NCBI GenBank assembly: GCA_963773845.1 | Contig: CAVZCU010000010.1 | Coordinates: 62,001 to 126,000, forward strand | Length of the DNA: 64,000 nt | Origin: SIAJ01 sp963773845 | GTDB lineage: Bacteria; Planctomycetota; Planctomycetia; Gemmatales; Gemmataceae | Reading direction: 5' to 3' | Shown here: positions 37,001-46,400 of the stretch, piece by piece | Layout of the letters: every line of letters begins with the position of its first letter | Position numbering within the stretch: the stretch's first letter is position 1 | Translations under genes and position numbers: made by a program | The notes under the pieces: generated by a model | Told to the model about the DNA's origin: nothing | Database searches by the model: none | The model's input: the letters and a program-made list of their open reading frames with translations, nothing else

Positions 37001-37302
37001 CGAATCGGACCAAGCTGGCCCTGGCCTATGCGACCACTTTGGCACAAGCTCCTGCTCGAATTGCGTTCGGGCGGCTCGAGGAGATCTTTCAGCGACTCGG
37101 CGACCTCAAACTCGATGGATCAACCAACGAATTCTATTCGCTTCAGCCGCTGTTGTTAATTGAGGCCGCGGTTCGGGCCGTCGTCTCGGACGAATTCTCC
37201 GTCGGCCCGCAGGTTCGGGCATGGCTGGATGCCGATGAACTGGCGGTCCGCAGGCGAATCCGGGATGAGTTGAAAGACGCCCTGGCCGGCCAGGACCTAT
37301 GA
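34056..37302 (+). CDS. Very large protein of unknown function (possibly bpX-like), one frame break
   Basis: About 1,082 residues across two frames, joined near 34742-34755 by one surplus base. No signal peptide or membrane span. The N-terminal 300 residues are beta-rich. Next, FVGRATAYHSFLKLSNLF and RDAIRSALALESDRIVWLHP occur with AFRPLPEWIDY; from memory this recalls the bpX6 domain of MoxR-vWA-beta-propeller ternary conflict systems, but I cannot verify it. The remaining 650 residues are helical, with repeat-like segments and many Arg/Glu pairs. No MoxR ATPase, vWA or propeller gene is adjacent. The stop overlaps the frame of the next gene. Confidence 0.7.
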
Positions 37303-37406
37303 AAAAGCGAGCCCAAACGTTCGGTGAGCGAAATGTCCCCGGGTCAGCGGCGAATAGAACGAAGATGACCTCTCAAACCATCACTCGCTTATCGGGAGTA
37401 TCAGCC

Positions 37407-38171
37407 ATGCGGCAGTGGTTTCTTGGCGTCGCTTTCGCATTTGTCGCCGCCGGAGCGGCGACCGCGGACGACACGGCAATTGCGGCGGTCAAGAAGGCGA
37501 TTAAAGCCCAAGGCGGAGCGGAGGCGCTTAACAAATACCAGGCCGGCCGCTTTAGCATGAAAGGGACGGTCCCGGTCATGGGCAAGGACACGGAATTCAC
37601 CGGCGACATTGCCTATTGCATCCCAGGCAAAGCGAAGGTGAATCTCGCCTTCGAAATCATGGGCCAGAACGTCACGATCGCGCAAACGATGAATGGCGGC
37701 AAGTTCAAGCGGACGGTCAAAGTCGGCGACATGACGGTTCCGGGCGGCGATCAGGACAAGGACGAACTCAAAGTGCAGGCGGCCGCCCAGGAGATCGAGC
37801 GACTGACCCCGCTTCTCGATGCCAAGCGATTCACCATCAAGTCGGGCGGCGAAGAGGACGTGAACGGCAAGAAGGCAACCGTTGTGATTGCGACGCCGAA
37901 GACGGTCGACAAGGAGGTGAAGGCTTATTTCGACCAGAAATCCGGGATGTTGGTCAAACTCGCTCACCGCGGCGTTTCCGGCGACGCGACCGGCGCCCAG
38001 AGCGAAATGCTTTTGGAAGAGTATTTTTCGGACTTCAAGAAAGTCAACGGCGTGCAAATTCCGATGAAGATGGCCCTCCATCACGACGGCAAGCCCTTTC
38101 TGACTGCAACGCTCAGCGATTATGAGCTGCTCGAAAAAATCGACGACAAGGAATTCTCGGTCGAAGACTGA
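37407..38171 (+). CDS. Exported LolA-like protein, tandem copy 1
   Basis: 254 residues. ATG 37407 follows CGGGAG and opens with a signal peptide (RQWFLGVAFAFVAAGAATA). The mature part starts AAVKKAIKAQGGAEALNKYQ and continues with strands that suggest a LolA/LppX-type half barrel: FSMKGTVPVMGKDTEFTG, AYFDQKSGMLVKLAHRG and FKKVNGVQIPMKMALHHDG. Such folds carry lipid or lipoprotein in the periplasm. It shares its plan, and the end motif YELLEKIDDKEFS, with the next gene, 102 bp downstream, so they arose by duplication. Exact role unknown. Confidence 0.8.
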   Translation: MRQWFLGVAFAFVAAGAATADDTAIAAVKKAIKAQGGAEALNKYQAGRFSMKGTVPVMGKDTEFTGDIAYCIPGKAKVNLAFEIMGQNVTIAQTMNGGKFKRTVKVGDMTVPGGDQDKDELKVQAAAQEIERLTPLLDAKRFTIKSGGEEDVNGKKATVVIATPKTVDKEVKAYFDQKSGMLVKLAHRGVSGDATGAQSEMLLEEYFSDFKKVNGVQIPMKMALHHDGKPFLTATLSDYELLEKIDDKEFSVED

Positions 38172-38204
38172 TGGGGAGTGTCGACTGGCAATTCGTTTTG
38201 CAGG

Positions 38205-38231
38205 GTAGGACGGATTGTCAATCCGTCCTAC
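38205..38231. repeat. Palindrome between tandem LolA-like genes
   Basis: GTAGGACGGATT (38205-38216), GTC loop, then AATCCGTCCTAC (38220-38231): a perfect 12-bp stem. It could attenuate transcription between the paralogs. Confidence 0.85.
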
Positions 38232-38273
38232 AATTCCGCCACTCGCTCACTCACCGACTCAAGGAGTTGCGTC

Positions 38274-39044
38274 ATGCGACCGTGGTTTCTGGGTGCGGCT
38301 ATTGTCTTGGCAGCGGCCGGTGTAGTTTCTGCCGACGACAAGGCGGAAGCGGTTGTAAAAAAGGCAATCCAAGCGCACGGCGGCGCCGATGCGCTCAACA
38401 AGTACCGGGCTGGAAAATGCAAGATCAAGGGCGATCTGCATATTGGGGGCATGGATCTCGAATACACCGGGTCGATTGCTTATTCCTTGCCCGACCGATT
38501 TCGCATGGAAATCAAGACGGAACTGGGCGGCCAGAAGCTCACCATCAGCCAAATCGTCCGGGGCGACAAGGTCAAGTCGACCGTGATGGCTGGCGGGATG
38601 GTCGTGCCGGCTCCCGTGAGCGATGCGGAAAAAGACGACCTGAAATTGGCCGCTGCCATGCAAGACGCGGAGCAGTTGACGCCCTTGCTGGACAAGAAGA
38701 AGTACAGCCTGAAGGCGGCCGACGATGAGGATGTAAACGGCAAGAAGGCAGCCGTTGTCATCGTTACACCAAAGGCTCTAAAGAAGGACGTCAAGTTCTT
38801 CTTTGACAAGTCATCGGGCCTCATCGTCAAAACGGCACACCGCGGGATCGGGCCGGATGACGGCGGCGCTCCCAAGGAAGTGCTCGAAGAGACTTATCAC
38901 TCGGAGTTCAAGAAAATCAAGGGAGTTCAAGTACCGACAAAATTGGAAGTAAAGCACGACGATAAGGCGTTCATGACGTTTAACTTGAGCGACTGCGAAG
39001 TTCTAGAGAAGATCGACGACAAGGAGTTCGCCTTCGACGACTAA
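38274..39044 (+). CDS. Exported LolA-like protein, tandem copy 2
   Basis: 256 residues. ATG 38274 is preceded by AAGGAG at 7 bases, and a signal peptide follows (RPWFLGAAIVLAAAGVVSA). It aligns along its whole length with copy 1: VVKKAIQAHGGADALNKYR, the DVNGKKAAVVIVTPKALKK strand pair, FFDKSSGLIVKTAHRG and ending CEVLEKIDDKEFAFDD. Differences are concentrated in the middle strands that would line the cavity, suggesting different cargo; this is inference. Followed by a hairpin and the converging NRPS-like gene. Confidence 0.8.
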   Translation: MRPWFLGAAIVLAAAGVVSADDKAEAVVKKAIQAHGGADALNKYRAGKCKIKGDLHIGGMDLEYTGSIAYSLPDRFRMEIKTELGGQKLTISQIVRGDKVKSTVMAGGMVVPAPVSDAEKDDLKLAAAMQDAEQLTPLLDKKKYSLKAADDEDVNGKKAAVVIVTPKALKKDVKFFFDKSSGLIVKTAHRGIGPDDGGAPKEVLEETYHSEFKKIKGVQVPTKLEVKHDDKAFMTFNLSDCEVLEKIDDKEFAFDD

Positions 39045-39069
39045 CGGAGTCGGACTCGGCAGTATTCGA

Positions 39070-39109
39070 AATCGGGCCTGTCGGTTCGCAAGAACTGAAA
39101 GGCCTGATT
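39070..39109. terminator. Hairpin between convergent genes
   Basis: Outer arms AATCGGGCCT/AGGCCTGATT (one mismatch) with an inner GTTC-GCAA-GAAC stem-loop. Shared by the LolA-like gene and the NRPS-like gene ends. No U-tract. Confidence 0.5.
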
Positions 39110-39124
39110 CACATCACTCATTCG

Positions 39125-41866
39125 CTAAGGCACGACCACCGTCTCTCGCGACCCTGGCCGGCTGGATTTTCGCCTCTCGGATCGAATGGTCTCACGAATC
39201 TGTAGAGCAAGCAGGTCCAGATTGCGATCGGAAAAGATTTCCATGTGGCCGGCAGGCACGCCGATTACCTGCACCGGCTGCGTGGTCCACCGAGCCCAAC
39301 CCTTGAGCGGGTCATCGAGGCGCGTGGCCGCCCAATGTTCGTGTTGTTCCGACCGAACCAGGACGATGGGACCATCGAATTTCATCGTCGGCCGATAGCT
39401 TTGCCAGGCTCGTTCGAGCGCCGCCCAAACGCGCTTGAGCACTTGTTCGGAAAGCCCGCCGACGTTGGGCTGGTAGCCGAGGTCGAGATGATTGAGCCGG
39501 GCGAGCGTCAGAATCCGGTGACGCAGATTTCGCAGCCGCTCTCCCAGATAGCCCCACTTGCGATCGCCCTTCAATGACAGAAAATTGATGCAATGGATCC
39601 CCATCCGCGCTAACCACGGAAGGGGTCGCGGATACCCCGGGGCAAGAGTGTCGAAAGCGATGACCTTCGCAACCTCGAGGCCGCGTCGCTGGAGCTGGAG
39701 CGCCAACTCAAATGCCATTAGTCCGCCAACGGAGTAGCCCGCGAGAATGTACGGGCCACGCGGTCGAACCTTCAAGATTTCGTCCAGGTACCGGGCGGCA
39801 ATCACTTCAACCCGATCGGGGGGCGGCTCGGAACCGTCAACGCCGATTGCCTTCATCCCATAGGAGGGAAACTCGGGACCAAGCAAACGAGCGAACTTGT
39901 GAAAGGTGAACACGTGGCCGCCGGCCCCGGCGATCAGGAATAGCGGCGGTCGATCCCCCTCTTCATGGAACGGGACCAGTGTACCGCCGCCGAGTTCCAA
40001 CTTCCTCTGAATTACTCCAGCCTGATCGCGCACGGTCGGTGCGGTGAACAAGGCCTCGAGCGGCAACTTATGGCCCAACTCGATTTCGATCCGCGATACA
40101 AGCTGGGCGGCCAATAGGGAATGCCCGCCGAGATCTTCAAAGCGTGCCGTGACGCTAACCGGTCGGACGTTCAGGACATCTTCCCAAAGCTTTTGCAAGG
40201 CCCGTTCGGCGTCGCTCTCCGGGGCTTCGTAATTCGCCGGCACGGACGCGTGCGGCGTCGGCAACGCGGCGCGATCCACCTTTCCATTCGGAGTGAGCGG
40301 CAGCGATTCCAGAAACATGAATGCCGCGGGAATCATGTAGTCCGGCATGTCACGCCGCAAATACTGACTCAAATCGGCCGGTTCCACCGCTCCCGTCACA
40401 ACCACATAAGCGGCAAGGCCGACACTGCTGCTCTCATCCTTAAACGGCTTGACGACGGCCGCGCGGACCGCCGGGTGCTGAACGAGTGCCGCTTCAATTT
40501 CACCAAGTTCGACGCGGAAGCCCCGAACCTTGACTTGATGGTCGATGCGGCCCAGGAATTCGATATTGCCGTCGCGCAGGTAGCGCGCGAGATCGCCGGT
40601 CTTGTAGAGTCGTTCGCCGGGTCGAAACGGATCGGCAACGAATCGCTCGGCCGTCAAATCCGGCAAATTGAGATAGCCATCGGCCAGACAAAGGCCCCCG
40701 ATATGCAACTCACCCGCGACTCCAACCGGCAGCGGTTCGAGCCGCGAATCGAGAATGTGATAACGGGCATTGCGGATCGGCTTGCCGTATGGAATGCTTG
40801 TCCATTCCGGATCGACACTTTCGACTGGAAACCAATTCGACCAGATGGAGGCCTCGGTCGCGCCGCCGAGCGCAATCACCTTCGCGTTCGGAAATGACTT
40901 GCGAATCTGACCGGGCAAGGTCACCGGAAGCCAGTCGCCGCTCAAAAGGACAAGCCGCAAAGCGGGTGATGGAGAAACGCGACTCAGAAACGGCATCAGT
41001 TGTTGCAACGCCGCGGGCGCCGAATTCCACATGGTAATGGCGCCGGACCCGAGTATCTCCGCGAGCTTCGTGGGATCCTTTTGCTCGTGCTCGTCGGCCA
41101 GGTACAAGCAGCCGCCCGCGCCGAGGACACCGAAGATGTCATAAACGGACAAGTCGAACGACAGCGATGTAATAAAGAGAAGCCGGTCTTTTGGTCCGAC
41201 GCCAAACGTCCGATTCACCCAGTCGATTGTGTTGACCGCCGCGCGGTGGCGCACCATCACGCCCTTGGGCTTGCCCGTCGATCCAGACGTGTAAATGACA
41301 TACGCCGTCGCGTCCGGCGTGTATATGCGCAAGGGGTCAGTGTTTGGACAGGCAGCCAATTCCCCGTCGAGCTGATCGAGATTCGCCAGGAGCGAGGGAT
41401 CGGCCGGAAGTCGATCGAGCAACGACCACTGGGTAAGCGCCAGAGCGGCCCGCGCGTCCTGAAGCATGAATGCGAGTCGATCCTTCGGATAATCCGGATC
41501 GAGCGGAACATACGCGGCCCCGGCCCGTGTAACCGCGAGGACTGCCGCCACCATATCGGTTGAGCGTCGTAGGCAAACTGCGACCATGTCGCCAGGCTTC
41601 ACGCCCCGTTTTTGCAGATAGTGGGCAAGCCGGTTCGATCGATCGAGCAATTGGCAATACGTGACGGTCTTGCCGCCAACGATGAAGGCCGGTGCATTCG
41701 GGGCATCAAGGGCTCGCCGCGCAAAGGCGTCTGCCAGGCAATCGTCGGCCGGATAGTCCCCGGTCGTACGATTCCAATCAAAAACGATGCGCTGGCATTC
41801 CGCCGGCGTCAGTGGTGGGGGCTCGGTAATTGCTGTTATCGGGTTCGGTTGCAGTTTCGGAATCAT
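39125..41866 (-). CDS. NRPS-like A-T-TE enzyme, predicted to activate cysteine
   Basis: 913 residues from ATG 41866. Adenylation domain (about 40-535) with YTSGSTGKPKG (192-202), YKTGDLARY (421-429), LGRIDHQVKVRGFR and LPLTPNGKVDR with catalytic Lys529. The carrier domain has LGGHSL with the phosphopantetheine Ser583. The thioesterase has GYSVGG with Ser712, Asp739 and His874. There is no condensation domain. Specificity positions read D238 L239 Y242 N281 L307 S309 L333 I341 W342 K529, i.e. DLYNLSLIWK, the code known for cysteine in pyochelin/yersiniabactin synthetases. The product may be a free, cyclised or transferred cysteinyl compound. The frame extends 81 codons upstream without similarity. 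Confidence 0.88.
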   Translation of the reverse strand: MIPKLQPNPITAITEPPPLTPAECQRIVFDWNRTTGDYPADDCLADAFARRALDAPNAPAFIVGGKTVTYCQLLDRSNRLAHYLQKRGVKPGDMVAVCLRRSTDMVAAVLAVTRAGAAYVPLDPDYPKDRLAFMLQDARAALALTQWSLLDRLPADPSLLANLDQLDGELAACPNTDPLRIYTPDATAYVIYTSGSTGKPKGVMVRHRAAVNTIDWVNRTFGVGPKDRLLFITSLSFDLSVYDIFGVLGAGGCLYLADEHEQKDPTKLAEILGSGAITMWNSAPAALQQLMPFLSRVSPSPALRLVLLSGDWLPVTLPGQIRKSFPNAKVIALGGATEASIWSNWFPVESVDPEWTSIPYGKPIRNARYHILDSRLEPLPVGVAGELHIGGLCLADGYLNLPDLTAERFVADPFRPGERLYKTGDLARYLRDGNIEFLGRIDHQVKVRGFRVELGEIEAALVQHPAVRAAVVKPFKDESSSVGLAAYVVVTGAVEPADLSQYLRRDMPDYMIPAAFMFLESLPLTPNGKVDRAALPTPHASVPANYEAPESDAERALQKLWEDVLNVRPVSVTARFEDLGGHSLLAAQLVSRIEIELGHKLPLEALFTAPTVRDQAGVIQRKLELGGGTLVPFHEEGDRPPLFLIAGAGGHVFTFHKFARLLGPEFPSYGMKAIGVDGSEPPPDRVEVIAARYLDEILKVRPRGPYILAGYSVGGLMAFELALQLQRRGLEVAKVIAFDTLAPGYPRPLPWLARMGIHCINFLSLKGDRKWGYLGERLRNLRHRILTLARLNHLDLGYQPNVGGLSEQVLKRVWAALERAWQSYRPTMKFDGPIVLVRSEQHEHWAATRLDDPLKGWARWTTQPVQVIGVPAGHMEIFSDRNLDLLALQIRETIRSERRKSSRPGSRETVVVP

Positions 41867-42389
41867 CCTGCCTGGTCCGACGAGCGCCACTCGCCGGGGA
41901 GCCATTCCATCAGCCCCCAACCGGAGATAGAACATGCTCGACCGCCTGCCAAATGGCAATCGCGACAGCGTTTCCATGGGCGAACTAGATGGGACGATTG
42001 GGCATTCTAACGATTCAGCGCGGTCTGGAACGTCGACGGCAAACACCGCTCCAAGTCCTGTAAATGGAAGGACTGAATGCAGATTATCGGCTAACAGGGG
42101 ACTCTGCAAGCCCGGGTTGTGCTACCCGCTGTTCTACTGGTTGAACGGACCTCATAAGCCGTGGTGAAATCCCGCCAAACCTTAGCAGATTTCTCTTCCG
42201 GCGCGAAGACGAACCAGAGGATCATTGACTCGGGCCGCCCGGCATAGATGGACGATGTTTCAGTCGCGATGATTGAATCGAACGCAGAGTGACAATACAG
42301 TTACAATCCCCGGCAATTTGCTTGCGTCAAATAAATGTCCCGACTCGTTGCGGGATAATCCTTTCCTTTGCCCAAAAAGGTGGTGACAG
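41867..42389. other. Divergent intergenic region
   Basis: 523 bp between the NRPS-like gene and the DUF4139-type gene. The minus frame stays open to 42109, so a longer NRPS N-terminus is possible but has no recognisable domain. 42110-42389 is AT-richer and should carry both promoters; no palindrome is seen. Confidence 0.45.
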
Positions 42390-44599
42390 ATGCGTCGCTA
42401 CTGGATCGCAGTCCCGCTGCTTGCAGCCTTGGCGGCCGGAGTAATCATTGTCGGCCAGCGAAGCCAATCAGCCCCGTCGTCCCCCAACCTCGACAAGGAG
42501 AAAGTCGCGCAGTTGAAGCCGGCGGTGTCGCTGCCGATCTCTCAGGTGATCATGTTCAACTCCGGCGTCGGTCATTTCACCCGCAGCGGCGAAATTGAAG
42601 GCGATGCCCGCGTCGATCTCACCTTCCCCGAAAAGGACATCAACGACCTGATCAAGAGCATGACGCTTCGCGATCTATCTCCGAACGGTAAAGTCGCCGC
42701 GGTGACGTACGATTCGCACGATCCCATCGATCGCACGCTCGCCAGCTTCGCGATCAACCTGAACAATTCGCCGAGTCTTTCGCAGATCCTGACGCAAGCG
42801 CGTGGCGAGCAGGTGGAAGTGACGCTGATCAACACGGCGAACCAGCCGGGCAGCCTCACGGGCAAGATCATCGGCGTCGAGCAGCAGCAAGTGCCGTCCA
42901 AAGAAGGAGCGTCGATCAGCGTCGCGGTGTTGAACCTCTGGTGTGCGGAAGGCGTTCGCGCCATCAAGCTCGGCGAAGTGCAGAAATTGCGGTTCGCCAA
43001 CCCAGTTATTGAAAACGAATTCCGCCGAGCACTGGAGACGCTGGCACTTTCCCACGATTCGCAGAAGAAGGCAGTGAGTCTGCACTTTGCGGGTGAAGGC
43101 AAGCGCAAGGTCGAAGTCGGCTACGTGATCGAAAGCCCGATTTGGAAGACAAGCTATCGGCTGGTGCTGGATGACAAGAACGCGAAGCCCTATCTGCAAG
43201 GCTGGGCGGTCGTCGAGAACCCGACCGACGAGGACTGGCAGAAGGTGACGATGGCGCTCGTCAGCGGCCGGCCAATCTCGTTCAAGATGGACCTGTACAA
43301 TCCTCTCTACGTGCAGCGGCCAACTGTCGAACCGGAGTTGTTTGCCAGCCTCCGGCCGCCGACCTACAGCGGGGCCATGAACCGACACGACGCTCTGGCA
43401 CGACAGGGGGGTGCGGGCGGCGGATTCGGCGGCCCCGGCGGCCCCGGCGGCGGGCTTGGTGGGCCTCCAGGCGCCCACCCGCCGAGAAGTCCGCGGGCAG
43501 CAGACGCGACGCTCGGTTCCGTGGCGGACTTGCCCCGAGTGCAGAACAAGCCCGATTTGCCAATGGCGTCGCGAATCAGTTGCGAGAACGGATGGATCTC
43601 AGCAGGAGCGTGCAAAGCGTGGCGACCGCCAGTTCGCTGGGCGATTATTTCCAGTACGTCATCGATCGACCCGTCGATCTCGCTCGACAGAAGTCAGCGC
43701 TATTGCCCATCGTCAATAAGGACGTCGAAGGCAAACGCGTCTCCATCTACAACCAGTCGGTGCAAGCGAAGCATCCCCTCTTGGGTCTGCACTTCAAGAA
43801 CACGACCGGCATGCCGTTGACCCAGGGGCCGATCACCGTCTTCGAAGGCTCGGTCTATGCTGGCGACACCCGAGTGCTCGATTTGCAACCCGATGAAGAG
43901 CGGTTGGTCTCCTATGCCATCGACCTGGGCACCGAAGTCGCGGTCAAGCCGGGCAACAGTGCTTCGCGAATCACCTCCGTCAAAGCGGTCAAAGGGATCA
44001 TCTACACGCACACCATCCAGCGCGACGAACGCGTGTACGACATCTCCAATCGCTCTACCACCGATCGCACGCTCTTGATCGAGCATCCGAACCGCAAGGG
44101 TCAGGGCTTCACGTTCGTCGGCGAGCACAAGCCGAAGGAAGAAGCGGCCGACGTGTTTCGCTTCGAGGTGCCGATCGCTGCCAAGAAGGATCTGAGCTAT
44201 ACGGTGATCGAAGAGCGGCCGATTCAATCGGCGGTGCAATTGACCAACAACGCCGACGATCAGATTCGCTATTTCATCAACTTGAAGGAAGCACCGGAGT
44301 CGTTGAAGGCCAAGCTGCACGAGGCGTTGAAGGTGAAAGGGGCATGGGACAAGGTGCGGCGGGACATCCAGACGGCGAATCAACGGATTCAGACGATCAC
44401 GGTGGATCAGAAGCGACTGCGGGACAATCTGCGTGAGACACCGAAGGAGAGTCCGCTATTTCAGCGGTACTTGAAGACGCTGGAAGAGCAGGAGAAGGAG
44501 ATGGACGACTTGCATGCGAAGCTCAAGACTCTGCAAACGGAGGAAGGCAAGACGCGGGCGGCGTACGACGACTACCTCGCCAACCTGAATGCGGAGTAG
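42390..44599 (+). CDS. Exported DUF4139-like protein, one frame break
   Basis: About 736 residues. N-terminal membrane anchor or signal (residues 1-25, IAVPLLAALAAGVIIVG). The first half has VIMFNSGVGHFTRSGEIEG and later VGYVIESPIWKTSYRLVLDD with WAVVENPTDEDWQKVTMALV, a DUF4139 hallmark. A Gly/Pro spacer (about residues 335-365) separates it from a second beta-rich part with KGIIYTHTIQRDERVYDI and a C-terminal coiled coil (about 650-735). The frame breaks at 43571-43573, where one missing A restores SRNQLRERMDL. Mucoidy-inhibitor-like relatives are known, but function is unclear. Likely envelope-associated. Confidence 0.8.
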
Positions 44600-44609
44600 C
44601 GCAAACACG

Positions 44610-44650
44610 GCGGGCCGGTCGGGCCATCATTGTGCCCCGAACCGGCCCGC
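44610..44650. terminator. Hairpin between convergent genes
   Basis: GCGGGCCGGT (44610-44619) pairs perfectly with ACCGGCCCGC (44641-44650). Flanked by AAAAAG on one side and AAACACG on the other, so the U-tract would favour the minus-strand gene. Confidence 0.6.
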
Positions 44651-44787
44651 AAAAAGCCGAAGCAACCACTTTGAGTGGGGGGCCGGTGGGCGTCGGCCCC
44701 GCTCTTTGAGTGATGTTTAGCACACGATCGGTTCGCGTGCCAGATTGTACTCCCAAAAATTCACGATGTATTCGTCGCACGTGCCTG

Positions 44788-46395
44788 CTAAAGCGGATTC
44801 TTTCGCAGCGCAATCAAGACGTTGACCGCTTTCGACGGTGGTCCCTGCGGTCCGTCTTGAATCACAATCCAATCCGGATCCACTCGCAATTGGTTTGCCA
44901 AGGTCGCATGAGAATCGACCTCAACCACGATCAGATTGGCCCCATGTTCGACGAGGAATTCTCGCCATCCCGGGTTACCGGCCTTCACGCCGCGACATGC
45001 TTCCCAGTGCGCAACAGAAAACACATGCGCGTGGGTGAACATCATGACGGGCATTTCGTGGGGCAGCGCCCAGACGAGGAAGTCGCCCTGAGTTTCACTC
45101 GAGAAGATCGCACCGGTGAAACGACCAGACGGATAATGCTCGTTAAGCGCTTTGCGCAACTGGGGAAGCCAGCGGCCTTTGTCTTTGGCATCCGCTTGTA
45201 ACTCCAATGCGAGCCGCCACGGCGTGCCGACCGCCACGGTGTGATCGACGTCATTTGGGATGCCGGGGAACAGCGAGCGAATCGGCGGAAATAAGAGCAC
45301 GGCAGTTGCCACCCCTGCGAGGGCAACCCACGCTTTCATTCGCGTTGGCTGCCCTTCGGGGATGGACGGCATCGTCGGGAATCGATCCGCCAGGCCGGGG
45401 CCGAGTCGGGCGAGCAGCCAAACGGCGACGGTCCACCACCAGAACATCATCCGGGCTTGAATCCAGGGCCAAATGGCGAATGGCAGGGCCACCAGCCAGC
45501 CGGCCGCTCCGACCTTGCGGCCGCCGAGAATTCGCGCAAAGACGAGTAAGACCAGGCTCATCAAATACGGCCAGTGTGCGCCCCCCTGCAAGGTAAATCG
45601 CATGGGGTGCCATTCCGTCATCGTCTTCAGGTTCGGGTGCGACGAAAACTCGAACAGGTATTTGTAAAGCAGGGGGCCGTGCGGGTGGATAAGCGTCGCG
45701 ATGCCGCACAAGATGCCGACGACGACGAGCCGGCGAACATCCGGATCAAAGAGTCCTCGCTCCACCGCTCGCCCTGCCGTATGCAAGCCGAGCATCATCA
45801 GACCGGCCATAAAGGTACCGTGCAAGTTCGCCCAGAGGAGAAACATCGCCGGTAGCCAAATCATTGCTCGTCGCGACAGGGTCGGTGAACTCAGCGCATA
45901 AATGATTGCCGTGAAGAAGAACAAGCCAAAAGCCTGCGGTCGCTGCACCGCCGAGCCGATTCCTACGGCGAGAAGATAGAGGAATACCCCGAGCGTCGCC
46001 CAGTTGCTCGATCCGCCGAAACGGCGCAGGGCCAACCACAACAGAATGAAACGGCCGATCAGCAAGATCAGATGAAAGGAACGCAGCGCCTCGGCCCCAC
46101 CGCGAAGCCTTGATTCGGCATCGCCTCCCGCCAGCATTGCTCCGAATTCGTAGAGCAAGTAGTAACTGACTTGCGACAGCCAGGCGACATTGGCGAACGA
46201 GGTTCCCTTGTCCGTGAACGACGACAGCGGTTCAACGGCCGGCATCGCTCGATGAGTCCAGTACCATTCGCCATACTTCGCATGCGCCCACACGTCCGTG
46301 TGCCAGAGGGGATAAAAGCTGAGATAGATCCCGGTTCCGGCGATCAGAAGAATGCCGAGCAGCGATCCGGTCGATAGTCGGAAACGATCAGTCAT
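44788..46395 (-). CDS. Polytopic membrane protein, glycosyltransferase-like
   Basis: 535 residues from ATG 46395. About ten membrane spans, and an early loop with PLWHTDVWAHAKYGEWYW that recalls the Asp-containing first loop of polyprenyl-phosphate-sugar transferases (GT-C fold). Inner part: ANLHGTFMAGLMMLGLHT and FWWWTVAVWLLARLGPG. The soluble C-terminal 170 residues include GDFLVWALPHEMPVMMFTHAHVF. No catalytic motif proves activity. A damaged paralog lies directly upstream on the same strand, its stop only 5 bases before this start, so they form a duplicated operon. Confidence 0.75.
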   Translation of the reverse strand: MTDRFRLSTGSLLGILLIAGTGIYLSFYPLWHTDVWAHAKYGEWYWTHRAMPAVEPLSSFTDKGTSFANVAWLSQVSYYLLYEFGAMLAGGDAESRLRGGAEALRSFHLILLIGRFILLWLALRRFGGSSNWATLGVFLYLLAVGIGSAVQRPQAFGLFFFTAIIYALSSPTLSRRAMIWLPAMFLLWANLHGTFMAGLMMLGLHTAGRAVERGLFDPDVRRLVVVGILCGIATLIHPHGPLLYKYLFEFSSHPNLKTMTEWHPMRFTLQGGAHWPYLMSLVLLVFARILGGRKVGAAGWLVALPFAIWPWIQARMMFWWWTVAVWLLARLGPGLADRFPTMPSIPEGQPTRMKAWVALAGVATAVLLFPPIRSLFPGIPNDVDHTVAVGTPWRLALELQADAKDKGRWLPQLRKALNEHYPSGRFTGAIFSSETQGDFLVWALPHEMPVMMFTHAHVFSVAHWEACRGVKAGNPGWREFLVEHGANLIVVEVDSHATLANQLRVDPDWIVIQDGPQGPPSKAVNVLIALRKNPL

Positions 46396-46400
46396 TAGAG

